Below are positions 1-7,662 of a stretch of DNA of 54,212 nt, piece by piece. Location: positions 1 through 54,212 of the forward strand of contig NZ_UQXD01000012.1 in assembly GCF_900544955.1 (NCBI RefSeq), given 5' to 3'. The notes under the pieces are model-generated. The model was not told the DNA's origin. It did not search any database and worked only from the letters and a program-made list of their open reading frames with translations. Source of the stretch: an uncultured Oscillibacter sp. Its GTDB lineage: Bacteria; Bacillota; Clostridia; Oscillospirales; Oscillospiraceae. Made by a program: the position numbers and the translations under genes. Position 1 is the first letter of the stretch. Each line of letters starts with the position of its first letter.

Positions 1-88
1 CCGCTTCTTGGTGTAACGATTTGTTTCGGATTTGAGAGGAATGCTCCGCCGTTTTCTGCTAGGGTACTGCACAAAGGGGGAATGCCGT

Positions 89-913
89 ATGGGGAAGAGC
101 GATTCGGCGCCGCAGCCGCCGCTTCACCGCAGCTGGCTGCGCCTGCGCCTGGGAAAGGCCTACTACGCTGGGAGGCGCTACCTGCTCTGGTGCTCCCCCC
201 GATTCCGCTGGGCGAAGGAGCGCAGGGAGGAGCGCCTCCCGGAGGTCCAAACCGCCCATGCGACACCTTTGCTCCGCCATTTACAGGGGGACGAGATGGA
301 GTGGCAGCGGAACAAGGTGGTGAATCTGCGGCTGGCCGTGGCCCGGCTGGACGGCGTGGTGCTCCGTCCCGGGGAGACCTTCAGCTACTGGAAGCTGATC
401 GGCAGGCCCAGCCGCCGGAAGGGATACCGGGAGGGGATGGTGCTCTTCCTGGGCCGCATCGGCGGCGACGTGGGGGGTGGCCTGTGCCAGCTGTCCAACC
501 TAATCTTCTGGATGACTTTGCACACGCCGCTGACGGTGGTGGAGCGCTATCGCCACTCCCATGACGTCTTTCCCGACGCCGGGCGGACCCAGCCCTTCGG
601 CAGCGGTGCCACCTGCGCCTACCCCCACCGGGATTTGATGATCCGCAACGATACGGACCAGACGTTTCAGCTCTGTCTGAAAGTGGGAGAGACCCATCTG
701 GAGGGGAGCTGGCGGGCTGTCCGGCCGCCCCAGCGGACCTATGAGATTTTGGAGCGGGACGCCCGCATCGACCAGGCGGCCTGGGGCGGCTACATTCGCC
801 ACAACGCCCTCTACCGGCGGGTGCGGGCGCTGTCCGGAAAGGTGGTGGAGGAGACTCTCCTCTTCACCAACGACGCCATTATGATGTATAGCCCTCTTCT
901 GCCGGAGGCATGA
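89..913 (+). CDS. VanW family protein
   Basis: 274-residue protein whose central part carries the VanW family core: a GETFSYWKLIG stretch, then GGDVGGGLCQLSNLIFW and the ERYRHSHDVFP segment, with the conserved Gly-Gly-Gly-x-Cys-Gln typical of the family. VanW was named from vancomycin-resistance clusters, but its biochemical role is unknown and most homologues lie outside resistance clusters, as here (no vanHAX genes nearby). I chose the ATG at 89 because AAAGGGGG lies 8 bases upstream; an in-frame ATG at 32 lacks a ribosome binding site. The N-terminus is basic with no clear signal peptide, so the location is uncertain. It converges on the MATE gene across a shared hairpin. The family call is firm; the function is unknown. 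Confidence 0.85.
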   Translation: MGKSDSAPQPPLHRSWLRLRLGKAYYAGRRYLLWCSPRFRWAKERREERLPEVQTAHATPLLRHLQGDEMEWQRNKVVNLRLAVARLDGVVLRPGETFSYWKLIGRPSRRKGYREGMVLFLGRIGGDVGGGLCQLSNLIFWMTLHTPLTVVERYRHSHDVFPDAGRTQPFGSGATCAYPHRDLMIRNDTDQTFQLCLKVGETHLEGSWRAVRPPQRTYEILERDARIDQAAWGGYIRHNALYRRVRALSGKVVEETLLFTNDAIMMYSPLLPEA

Positions 914-916
914 GAG

Positions 917-949
917 AAGCCCGGTGCGCCAAAACGGTGCACCGGGCTT
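917..949. terminator. Bidirectional terminator between VanW and MATE genes
   Basis: Inverted repeat AAGCCCGGTGC / GCACCGGGCTT between two convergent genes. The AA/TT ends give short U-runs in either direction, so it can serve both. Confidence 0.7.
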
Positions 950-951
950 GC

Positions 952-2328
952 TCATTGTACCTCACTGAGGCGGCCCCGGACCCGCCGGAAGGCCCAGAGG
1001 TAGCAGAGCATGTGGGCCAGGAAGGTGAGGCCCCAGGAGATGGGGTAGGACCAGTAGACCGTCTGCACGGTGTGGAAGGCCGGCAGCTGGAAGACGGTGG
1101 CGACCACCAGCAGCCGCAGCCCGCAGGCGCCGATCAGCGTCACCAGCATGGGCAGGACGGAGTAGCCGATGCCCCGGAGGGAGCCCACCGTGACGTCCAT
1201 CAGCCCGCAGAGGGCATAGGTGGTGCAGACGATGAGGAGGCGGTCCATACCCGCAGAGATGACCTGAGGGCTGTCGGAGTAGATGCCCAGGAGCTGGGGG
1301 CCCAGGAGGGCCACCAGGCCGCCCAGGGCCGTTCCCACTGCCAGCACGCATAGTTGGGCCCGGTGGAGAATCTGGGGGATGCGCTGGAGATTGCCCGCCC
1401 CCAGGTTCTGGCTGGTGAAGGAGATGTTGGCCTGATAGAAGGCGTTGAGGGAGACGTAGACGAAGGCCTCGATGTTGGCGGCGGCCGCGTTGCCCGCCAC
1501 CACGGTTTTGCCGAAGGAGTTGATGGTGGACTGAATCACCACGTTGGACAGGGCGAACAGCACCCCCTGGAGCCCGGCGGGCAGGCCGGTCTGGAGGATC
1601 TGTTTCAAACGGGCGGGCCAGACGTGCAGCTGGCGGAGCTCCAGGCGGATGCCGCCGGTCTCCCGCATCATGCACAGCACCACCAGCGCCGCGGAGATGC
1701 ACTGGGAGATCACCGTGGCCAGGGCCACGCCTGCCACGCTGAGGTGGCAGACGATGACAAAGAAGAGGTTCAGGATCACGTTGACCACGCCGGCGGCAAA
1801 CAGGAAGTACAGCGGCCGCCGGGTGTCCCCTCCGGCCCGCAGCAGGGCGGCGCCGAAGTTGTAGAGCATGGTGGCGGGCATGCCGATGAAGTAGATGCGC
1901 AGGTACAGGGCCGCCAGATCCAGCACCTCCGGCGGGGACTGCATCCACACCAGAATGGTCCGGGCCCCCAGGGCCCCCGCCGCCGCCAGGAACAGGCCGC
2001 TGAGCAGGCTCACCAGCATGGCGGTGTGGACGGTTTGGTGCAGGTTCTCCCGGTCCTCCGCGCCGTAAAACCGGGCGGCCAGGATGTTGGCGCCCACGGA
2101 CAGGCCGATGAACAGGTTGGTCAGCAGGGAGATGATGGCGGCGTTGGACCCCACCGCCGCCAGGGCGTTGTCCCCGGCAAAGCGCCCCACCACGATGATG
2201 TCCGCCGCGTTGAACAGCAGCTGCAAGACGCTGGAACACATCAGCGGAAGGGCGAATTGCAGCAGCTTTGGCAGAATGGCCCCGCTGCACATGTCGATCT
2301 CATAGGTTTTTCCCCGGTTTTGCGCCAT
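952..2328 (-). CDS. MATE family efflux transporter
   Basis: 458-residue polytopic membrane protein. The N-terminal segment LLQFALPLMCSSVLQLLFNA followed by ADIIVVGRFAG matches the start of MATE (NorM/DinF/MepA-like) Na+- or H+-coupled drug/organic cation exporters. About 12 hydrophobic segments are visible, and the length is normal for the family. The halves repeat the motif, as expected for the two six-helix bundles. The substrate cannot be told. It is a single-gene unit; the start ATG at 2328 has only a weak G-rich ribosome binding site. Confidence 0.92.
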   Translation of the reverse strand: MAQNRGKTYEIDMCSGAILPKLLQFALPLMCSSVLQLLFNAADIIVVGRFAGDNALAAVGSNAAIISLLTNLFIGLSVGANILAARFYGAEDRENLHQTVHTAMLVSLLSGLFLAAAGALGARTILVWMQSPPEVLDLAALYLRIYFIGMPATMLYNFGAALLRAGGDTRRPLYFLFAAGVVNVILNLFFVIVCHLSVAGVALATVISQCISAALVVLCMMRETGGIRLELRQLHVWPARLKQILQTGLPAGLQGVLFALSNVVIQSTINSFGKTVVAGNAAAANIEAFVYVSLNAFYQANISFTSQNLGAGNLQRIPQILHRAQLCVLAVGTALGGLVALLGPQLLGIYSDSPQVISAGMDRLLIVCTTYALCGLMDVTVGSLRGIGYSVLPMLVTLIGACGLRLLVVATVFQLPAFHTVQTVYWSYPISWGLTFLAHMLCYLWAFRRVRGRLSEVQ

Positions 2329-2440
2329 GACGGCAAGCCCCCCATTGGACTTGTATTTGCCTGCGTCCCCGCAGACAGCCCCCTTATTTTAACGCAGTCT
2401 TTACGGAAAAGCCAGCGTTTTCTACATCTTTCGCCAAAAG

Positions 2441-2468
2441 GACCCGGGGAGCAGACGCTCCCCGGGTC
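2441..2468 (-). terminator. Terminator of the metNIQ operon
   Basis: Perfect 12-bp stem GACCCGGGGAGC / GCTCCCCGGGTC with a 4-base loop just past the metQ stop. On the minus strand it is followed by CTTTTGG, a short U-run. Confidence 0.7.
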
Positions 2469-2484
2469 TTCGGGAATGGGACGC

Positions 2485-3327
2485 TCAGAAGGCGGGGATC
2501 ACGGCGCCGTCGAAGGTCTCCTCAATATAGGTGCGGATGGTGTCGGAGTGCAGGGCCGCCACCAGGGCCTGGATGGCGGGCTCGTTCTCGCTGCCCTCCT
2601 TCACCACCAGGATGTTGACGTAGGGGGAGTCGGAGGACTCAATGGCCAGGGAGTCCTCCACGGGGTTCAGGTCGCTTTGCAGCGCGTAGTTGGAGTTCAC
2701 CACGGCGATGTCCACCTCGGAGAGGACAGTGGGGACCATGGCGGCCTCCAGCTCGGTGAAGGTCAGGTTCTTGGGGTTCTCCGCGATGTCATTGGGGGTG
2801 GCCTCCAGGCCCGCGCCCTCCCGGAGCTTGATGAGCCCCTGGGCCTCCAGCAGCAGCAGCGCCCGGGCCTCGTTGGTCACGTCGTTGGGGACGGCCACGG
2901 AGGCGCCGTCGGCCAGGTCCGCCAGAGAGGCGGTCTTGCCGGCGTAGATGGCCATGGGCTCGATGTGGACGCCGGCGACGCTGACCAGGTGGGTGTTGTT
3001 CTCAACGTTGAAATTGTCCAGGTAAGGGACGTGCTGGAAGTAGTTGGCGTCCTCGTCCCCCTCCTCCACGGCGGTGTTGGGGATCACGTAGTCGCCGTAC
3101 TCGTTGACGTGCAGCTCAATGCCCTGCTCGGCCAGAATGGGGATGCACTGCTCCAGAATCTGGGCATGGGGGGTGGGAGAGGCGGCCACATTCAAAACCA
3201 CGGTCTCGGCGGTGGGGGCGGCGGGGTCGCCGGTCTGGGCGGGGGTCTCCTCTTTCTTTCCGCCGCAGGCGGCCAGGGACAGGCACAGGACAGACGCCAG
3301 TGCCAGAGTCAGCAGCTTCTTTTTCAT
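2485..3327 (-). CDS. metQ: Methionine ABC transporter substrate-binding lipoprotein
   Basis: 280-residue lipoprotein of the NlpA/MetQ family. The signal peptide ends in a lipobox (LSLAACGG), so the mature N-terminal Cys is lipidated and holds the protein on the outer face of the membrane. The body has family signatures such as the HVPYLDNF stretch and AVPNDVTNEARALLLLEAQGLI. I start at the ATG at 3327 because GGAGG lies 8 bases upstream; the ATG at 3342 lies within that ribosome binding site. It is the last gene of metN-metI-metQ, under a Met T-box, so methionine (or a related thio-amino acid) is the likely ligand. Confidence 0.93.
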   Translation of the reverse strand: MKKKLLTLALASVLCLSLAACGGKKEETPAQTGDPAAPTAETVVLNVAASPTPHAQILEQCIPILAEQGIELHVNEYGDYVIPNTAVEEGDEDANYFQHVPYLDNFNVENNTHLVSVAGVHIEPMAIYAGKTASLADLADGASVAVPNDVTNEARALLLLEAQGLIKLREGAGLEATPNDIAENPKNLTFTELEAAMVPTVLSEVDIAVVNSNYALQSDLNPVEDSLAIESSDSPYVNILVVKEGSENEPAIQALVAALHSDTIRTYIEETFDGAVIPAF

Positions 3328-3355
3328 CGTTCTTTCCTCCATTGCGTTTTTGGTT

Positions 3356-4039
3356 TTATTTCAAGCGTTTGTCAATGTGGTTCGACACCCGGCTGAAAAC
3401 GTATTGAATGACCTGGACCAGGACGATCAGGAAGATCACCGTCACCAGCATCATCGAGGGCACCTTCCGCTGGTAGCCGTACCGGATGGCCAGGTCGCCC
3501 AGGCCCCCGGCGCCCACGGCGCCGGCGATGGCGGTGTAGGCCAGGATGGTGACGATGGAGATGGCGGCGCCCAGGACCAGGGAGGGCTTTGCCTCCGGCA
3601 GGTAGACCTTCCAGACGATCTGGAGGGGAGAGGCGCCCATGGACTGGGCCGCCTCCACCACGCCGGCGTCCACTTCCGCCAGGGAGGTCTCCACCATCCG
3701 GGCGATGAAGGGAGCGGCGGAGACCACCAGGGGCACGATGGCGCCCTTGACGCCGATTTTGGTGCCCACGATCAGCTTGGTGAAGTCCATGATGGCGATC
3801 ATCAGGATGATGAAGGGGAGGGAGCGGCCGATGTTGATGATCCAGCCCAGGATGCGGTTGACGAGCCGGTTGGGCCGGATGCCGTGGGGCTGGGTCAGGA
3901 TCAGGGCCACGCCCATGGGCAGGCCCAGCAGGTAGGCGAACACGGTGGAGACCACCACCATCACCAGGGTGTCCCAGGTGCCCTCCAGCAGCAGGACGCC
4001 GTACTGGCTCCAGAAGTCCGCGGTAAATATCTCAAGCAT
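3356..4039 (-). CDS. metI: Methionine ABC transporter permease
   Basis: 227-residue integral membrane permease of the MetI type (BPD_transp_1 fold). About five to six hydrophobic helices surround the EAA loop region EAAQSMGASPLQIVWKVYLP, which contacts the ATPase. It overlaps the end of metN by 8 bases, indicating translational coupling, and lies 28 bases before metQ. Together the three encode a complete D/L-methionine importer. Length and order match known metNIQ operons. Confidence 0.94.
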   Translation of the reverse strand: MLEIFTADFWSQYGVLLLEGTWDTLVMVVVSTVFAYLLGLPMGVALILTQPHGIRPNRLVNRILGWIINIGRSLPFIILMIAIMDFTKLIVGTKIGVKGAIVPLVVSAAPFIARMVETSLAEVDAGVVEAAQSMGASPLQIVWKVYLPEAKPSLVLGAAISIVTILAYTAIAGAVGAGGLGDLAIRYGYQRKVPSMMLVTVIFLIVLVQVIQYVFSRVSNHIDKRLK

Positions 4040-5048
4040 GGTATTCCACCTCCTCGGCAGCCACGTCCGGCTGGGAACGGATATAGGCCAGGGCCTTGGC
4101 GGCCTCGGCGGGGTCGTCCGGCAGGCCCAGCAGCATGGTGCCGAAGGCCTTGCCGTCGATGTTGCGGGTGTCCGCCCCCAGGATGTTCACCTTCACGCCG
4201 CAGTCGATGGCCAGGGAGGCGATGAGGGGCTGATAGGCGGTGCCGCCGTTGAAGGCCACCCGGACGGCCCGGGTGCCGGCGGGGTACTGCTGGACGCTGG
4301 CGCCGCCGGGATAGACCAGGCGCCGGGCGGCGTCGGTGGTGGGGTGGGAGAAGATGTCCTCTACGGACCCCTGCTCCGCCACCACGCCCCCGTCCAGAAT
4401 CGCCACCTGGGAGCAGATCTCCTCGATGACGCTCATCTGGTGGGTGATGACCACCACCGTCACCCCCAGCTTCTGGTTCAGCTCTTTCAGCAGCTCCAGA
4501 ATGGAGGCGGTGGTGGTGGGGTCCAGGGCGGAGGTGGCCTCGTCGCACAGCAGCACCTTGGGATCGGTGGCCAGGGCCCGGGCGATGGCCACCCGCTGCT
4601 TCTGGCCGCCGGAGAGCTGGGCGGGGTAGGACCCGGCCTTGTCCCCCAGGCCCACCAGGTCCAGCAGCTCCGCGGCCCGGCGGCGGGCCTGGGCGGCGGG
4701 GACGCCGGAGAGCTCCATGGGAAAACAGACGTTTTTCAGGCAGGTCCGCTGCATCAGCAGGTTGAAGCTCTGGAAGATCATGGTGATGCTGCGCCGGGCC
4801 AGGCGCAGCTCCTTTTCCGAGAGGGCCGTCATGTCCCGCCCGTCCACCACCACCTTGCCGGAGGTGGGCCGCTCCAGCAGGTTCATGCAGCGGACCAGGG
4901 TGCTCTTTCCGGCGCCGGACAGGCCGATGATGCCGAAGATTTCGCCCTGGCGGATGTCCAGGCTGATGTCCTCCAGGGCGCGGACGGCGGAGCCGCCGCT
5001 GCCGAAGGTCTTGGTCAGATGCTGGATCTGAATAATGGGTGCTTCCAC
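4032..5048 (-). CDS. metN: Methionine ABC transporter ATP-binding protein
   Basis: 338-residue ATPase. Walker A is GLSGAGKST, the ABC signature is LSGGQKQR, Walker B is VLLCDEATSALDP, and the H-loop is VVITHQM. The C-terminal ~90 residues after LVYPGGAS form the NIL/ACT-like domain, which in MetN binds methionine and inhibits transport when the internal pool is high. First gene of the operon, directly downstream of the Met T-box leader on the same strand. Confidence 0.95.
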   Translation of the reverse strand: MEAPIIQIQHLTKTFGSGGSAVRALEDISLDIRQGEIFGIIGLSGAGKSTLVRCMNLLERPTSGKVVVDGRDMTALSEKELRLARRSITMIFQSFNLLMQRTCLKNVCFPMELSGVPAAQARRRAAELLDLVGLGDKAGSYPAQLSGGQKQRVAIARALATDPKVLLCDEATSALDPTTTASILELLKELNQKLGVTVVVITHQMSVIEEICSQVAILDGGVVAEQGSVEDIFSHPTTDAARRLVYPGGASVQQYPAGTRAVRVAFNGGTAYQPLIASLAIDCGVKVNILGADTRNIDGKAFGTMLLGLPDDPAEAAKALAYIRSQPDVAAEEVEYHA

Positions 5049-5083
5049 GATATCAAAACTCCTTTTCGGGTTTTTGGGGAAAG

Positions 5084-5365
5084 AAAAAAGCCCTTGAAGC
5101 CGTCAGCCTCAAGGACGAGCGCACTGCTGCGCCGTGGTACCACCTTGGTTCGCACGCCTTCTCACGAAGACGGCCTTTGAGAGTGCCATCACACTCCTGC
5201 GCTGTGACGTGCGCACACGTCGCGGCCTATGCCCTGGCAGTCGGCCGCGCAACTCCGAGACCATGTTCTCCAGGCCCTTCCGCGCCCCTTTCCACCTGCC
5301 GGGGCTCTCTGTGGCGTATCTGCCTGGGTACTCTTCTCTTCATCGTCTTTTCAATTCGATTGTTG
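5084..5365 (-). ncRNA. T-box riboswitch leader (Met) of metNIQ
   Basis: Reading the minus strand: a promoter, a long structured leader, the T-box core AAGGTGGTACCACGG (plus-strand 5132-5146), then a hairpin CCTTGAGGC / GCTTCAAGG followed by TTTTTT (plus-strand 5084-5114), the intrinsic terminator. In the stem I region, GAGAACATGGTCTC holds a candidate specifier AUG (plus-strand 5262-5264), consistent with sensing uncharged tRNA-Met. This fits the methionine importer downstream. Uncharged tRNA would stabilise the antiterminator and let metNIQ be transcribed. The T-box class is certain; the exact specifier is inferred from position and downstream genes. Confidence 0.93.
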
Positions 5366-5371
5366 TGTTGT

Positions 5372-5400
5372 AGTTTACACGGTATCAGCGGCCTTGTCAA
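5372..5400 (-). promoter_or_regulatory. Promoter of the Met T-box/metNIQ transcript
   Basis: On the minus strand TTGACA (5395-5400), 17-bp spacer, TAAACT (5372-5377): consensus -35 with a 4/6 -10, just upstream of the T-box stem I. Confidence 0.8.
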
Positions 5401-5516
5401 CAGGAAAAAGCGCCGGATGGCGATAAAAATGGGGCGGGAAATTTATCTGATTTCCACAAAAATGAGGAAAAAGGGAAGAAACCTCCATTTTTTTCGGCCT
5501 TCAAGGCGGTATTGGA

Positions 5517-5545
5517 TTGCAAGCCGGGGGCAAAACTGCTATCAT
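5517..5545 (+). promoter_or_regulatory. Promoter of the DUF368 gene
   Basis: TTGCAA (5517-5522), 17-bp spacer, TATCAT (5540-5545), 28 bases before the ATG. The gene-free stretch 5049-5573 therefore holds the T-box, its promoter and this divergent promoter. Confidence 0.65.
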
Positions 5546-5573
5546 ATTTTGAAACAGAACGGGAGGGAACGGC

Positions 5574-6422
5574 ATGGGAAGACCCGGAAAGCGGGAGACG
5601 GTCATACGGTGGCTGCGGGATTTGCTCTGCGGCGTGTTCATCGGCGCGGGCGCCATTTTACCGGGGGTCTCCGGCGGCGTGTTGGCGGTGGCCTTTGATA
5701 TCTACCGCCCCCTCATGGAGGTGCTGACCCATCCCCGGAGCGCCGTTCCCAAGTACTGGACCCGGTTTCCGCCCCTGGCTGTGGGATGGTGCCTGGGCTT
5801 TCTGGGTTTTGCCAAGGGCATCGCGGCCTGCATGGACCGGTCCGCCACCGTCACCGTCTGGCTCTTCATCGGGCTGATTGTGGGCACCGTGCCCTCCCTC
5901 TTCCGGGAGGCGGGGCGGGAGGGGCGCTCCGCCGCCGCCTGGGTCAGCATGGCGGTCTGCGCCCTGGCCATGTTCGGCGGCCTCTTCTACGTGAGCCACA
6001 TCGCCGATGTGACAGTGGAGCCCAGCTTCTGGTGGTACAATTTCTGCGGCGTCCTCTTCGGCATGAGCGTGGTCATCCCCGGGATGACCTCCTCCTCGGT
6101 GATGATGGCCCTGGGACTGTATCAGCCCATGCTGGAGGGGCTGGCCCGGCTGGATTTGCTGGTGCTGTCCGCCTGTCTGCCGGGATTGGTGCTGACGGTG
6201 CTGCTGCTGGCCCGGCTGGTGACCTGGTTCTTCCGCCGCCACTACGCCGTGGCCTTCCACGGCATCCTGGGCATCGTGCTGGCCTCCACGCTGGTGATCG
6301 TCCCCCTGTCCTACGGCGGCCCGGGGGAGATCGCCCTCTCCGCCCTGTGCTGCGCGGGAGGTTTCGGTCTGGCCTTTTTCATGGCCCGGCTGGACCGGCG
6401 CATTCAGGAGGACGCGGCATAG
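5574..6422 (+). CDS. DUF368 family protein, likely undecaprenyl-phosphate translocase
   Basis: 282-residue polytopic membrane protein with the two paired DUF368 signatures: GAGAILPGVSGG near the N-terminus and GMSVVIPGMTSSS in the second half, an internal repeat typical of the family. Members (PopT in other bacteria) have been shown to recycle undecaprenyl phosphate across the cytoplasmic membrane for cell-wall synthesis; I transfer that role by homology. About eight hydrophobic segments are seen. The GGGAGGGAA ribosome binding site precedes the ATG. It is alone in its unit, with its own promoter and terminator. Confidence 0.9.
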   Translation: MGRPGKRETVIRWLRDLLCGVFIGAGAILPGVSGGVLAVAFDIYRPLMEVLTHPRSAVPKYWTRFPPLAVGWCLGFLGFAKGIAACMDRSATVTVWLFIGLIVGTVPSLFREAGREGRSAAAWVSMAVCALAMFGGLFYVSHIADVTVEPSFWWYNFCGVLFGMSVVIPGMTSSSVMMALGLYQPMLEGLARLDLLVLSACLPGLVLTVLLLARLVTWFFRRHYAVAFHGILGIVLASTLVIVPLSYGGPGEIALSALCCAGGFGLAFFMARLDRRIQEDAA

Positions 6423-6439
6423 GCATCCGGAAACCCGCC

Positions 6440-6477
6440 GGACGGCGCACGGCTCCCAGCCGTGCGCCGTCCGTTTT
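6440..6477 (+). terminator. Terminator after the DUF368 gene
   Basis: 15-bp perfect stem GGACGGCGCACGGCT / AGCCGTGCGCCGTCC with a CCC loop, followed by GTTTT. Confidence 0.85.
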
Positions 6478-6482
6478 GGCCC

Positions 6483-6511
6483 TTGTGCGCCGCCGGCCCC
6501 TATGGTACAAT
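6483..6511 (+). promoter_or_regulatory. Extended -10 promoter of the lipoprotein gene at 6546
   Basis: TTGTGC (6483-6488), 17-bp spacer, TACAAT (6506-6511) preceded by TGG, an extended -10 (TATGGTACAAT). It lies 35 bases before the GTG start. Confidence 0.65.
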
Positions 6512-6545
6512 TTTGGTATCAAAAGTGAGAGACGGGGGTGGGCTT

Positions 6546-7601
6546 GTGAAATGGCGTGGGCTGTTTCTGGCCGTGCTGCTGGTGGGGATGCTCTCCGCCT
6601 GCGGCGGCCGGAAGGCGCCGGAGCGCTCCGGCGCCGTGGTGGAGGCGGAACTGGGGGAGACGCTGACCGCCTTCGTCCTGCGGACGGAGAGAGAGGACGT
6701 TGGGATTCTCCTGACGGAGGAGACTGAGGTGTGGTCGTGGGTGGACGCGCTCCCGGGCGAGGCGTTCTTGGCGCAGGCGCCTTTGGGAACGGTGGTCATG
6801 GTGGAGTGCGGGGAGGAGCAGACCGCCTATACCGACCGGGACGGGCGGCAGCTCGCCGCCTACCCCGCCCAGCGGATTTATGTGCAGGAGGCCCGGACGG
6901 GGGAGACCGCGCCGCTGCCGGACGGCCGGGAGGCGGTGTGCTGGGACATCGGCGGCGATTCCGCCTACCGTTTGGAGGACGGCACGGAGCTGCTGCGGGT
7001 CCGGCGGCCCAGCGGGCCAGGGAATGTCTACGTGGGCGGCATTGAGAGCTTCGACGATCTCAGCGAGGCGGCCAAGCCCCGGGTGCTGTCCTTTTACGAG
7101 GAGCAGGGGCTGCTGTACGACACCCAGGCCATCTTGGAAAAGGCGTACCGGGACTACCGGTCCCGCGGTGCGGACCAGGCGTTTGACGGCTATACCGTGG
7201 GGCAGGAGATCGCCCCCACGGCCTCCAGCGGGCGCGTGATGTACTTTCTGACCTCCGTCACGCTGCCCATCGACGGCGCTCATGCGCAGGAACTCCGTCT
7301 GGGGGCCGCCTTTGACCGGGAGACAGGGGAGGCGCTGCCCGCATGGGATCTGTTCGCCTGTTCCCGGGAGGAGGTCCTGCAAACCCTCCTGGACCGGGCG
7401 GATATCACAAATCCGGTCCTGCGCGGGGAGATGGAGGCGGCCTTCCGGCCGGAGTCCCTGGTCTTCTTTCCCGAGAACCTGGAGGTGTCCTTCCCCCAGG
7501 GCGCCCTGCCCAGCGAGGAATATGCCTACATGCTGGGTCTGGACTACGATGATCTGGACGGCGTTCTCTATGACTGGGCGGTTCCCTCCGGCAGGGAGTG
7601 A
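6546..7601 (+). CDS. Putative lipoprotein of unknown function
   Basis: 351-residue exported protein. It starts with GTG at 6546 (VKWRGLFLAVLLVG) and has a lipobox MLSACGG, so it is predicted to be lipid-anchored outside the cell. The C-terminal ~120 residues (FDRETGEALPAWDLF ... EVSFPQGALPSEEYAYMLGL) resemble the DUF3298/RsiV-type module found in extracytoplasmic domains of anti-sigma factors and deacetylases, but this is a weak resemblance judged by eye. No catalytic motif was seen. It has its own promoter and terminator, so it is monocistronic. Function unknown. Confidence 0.75.
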   Translation: MKWRGLFLAVLLVGMLSACGGRKAPERSGAVVEAELGETLTAFVLRTEREDVGILLTEETEVWSWVDALPGEAFLAQAPLGTVVMVECGEEQTAYTDRDGRQLAAYPAQRIYVQEARTGETAPLPDGREAVCWDIGGDSAYRLEDGTELLRVRRPSGPGNVYVGGIESFDDLSEAAKPRVLSFYEEQGLLYDTQAILEKAYRDYRSRGADQAFDGYTVGQEIAPTASSGRVMYFLTSVTLPIDGAHAQELRLGAAFDRETGEALPAWDLFACSREEVLQTLLDRADITNPVLRGEMEAAFRPESLVFFPENLEVSFPQGALPSEEYAYMLGLDYDDLDGVLYDWAVPSGRE

Positions 7602-7616
7602 GCGCCGTTTTCAAGT

Positions 7617-7662
7617 AAGCACCCCCGGCACTGCAAGGCAGCGCCGGGGGTGCTTGTTTCTT
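7617..7662. terminator. Terminator between convergent genes
   Basis: Stem AAGCACCCCCGGC / GCCGGGGGTGCTT followed by GTTTCTTT on the plus strand. It serves the lipoprotein gene and may also end the convergent PLP-enzyme transcript. Confidence 0.8.

Noticed and set aside
89..913. VanW-like gene as evidence of glycopeptide resistance
   Set aside because: No vanA/B ligase, vanH, vanX or vanRS genes nearby. VanW-like proteins are common outside resistance clusters.
1354..3396. 680-residue plus-strand frame over MATE and metQ
   Set aside because: His/Gly/Gln-rich antisense shadow of GC-rich genes on the minus strand, with no ribosome binding site and no family motif.
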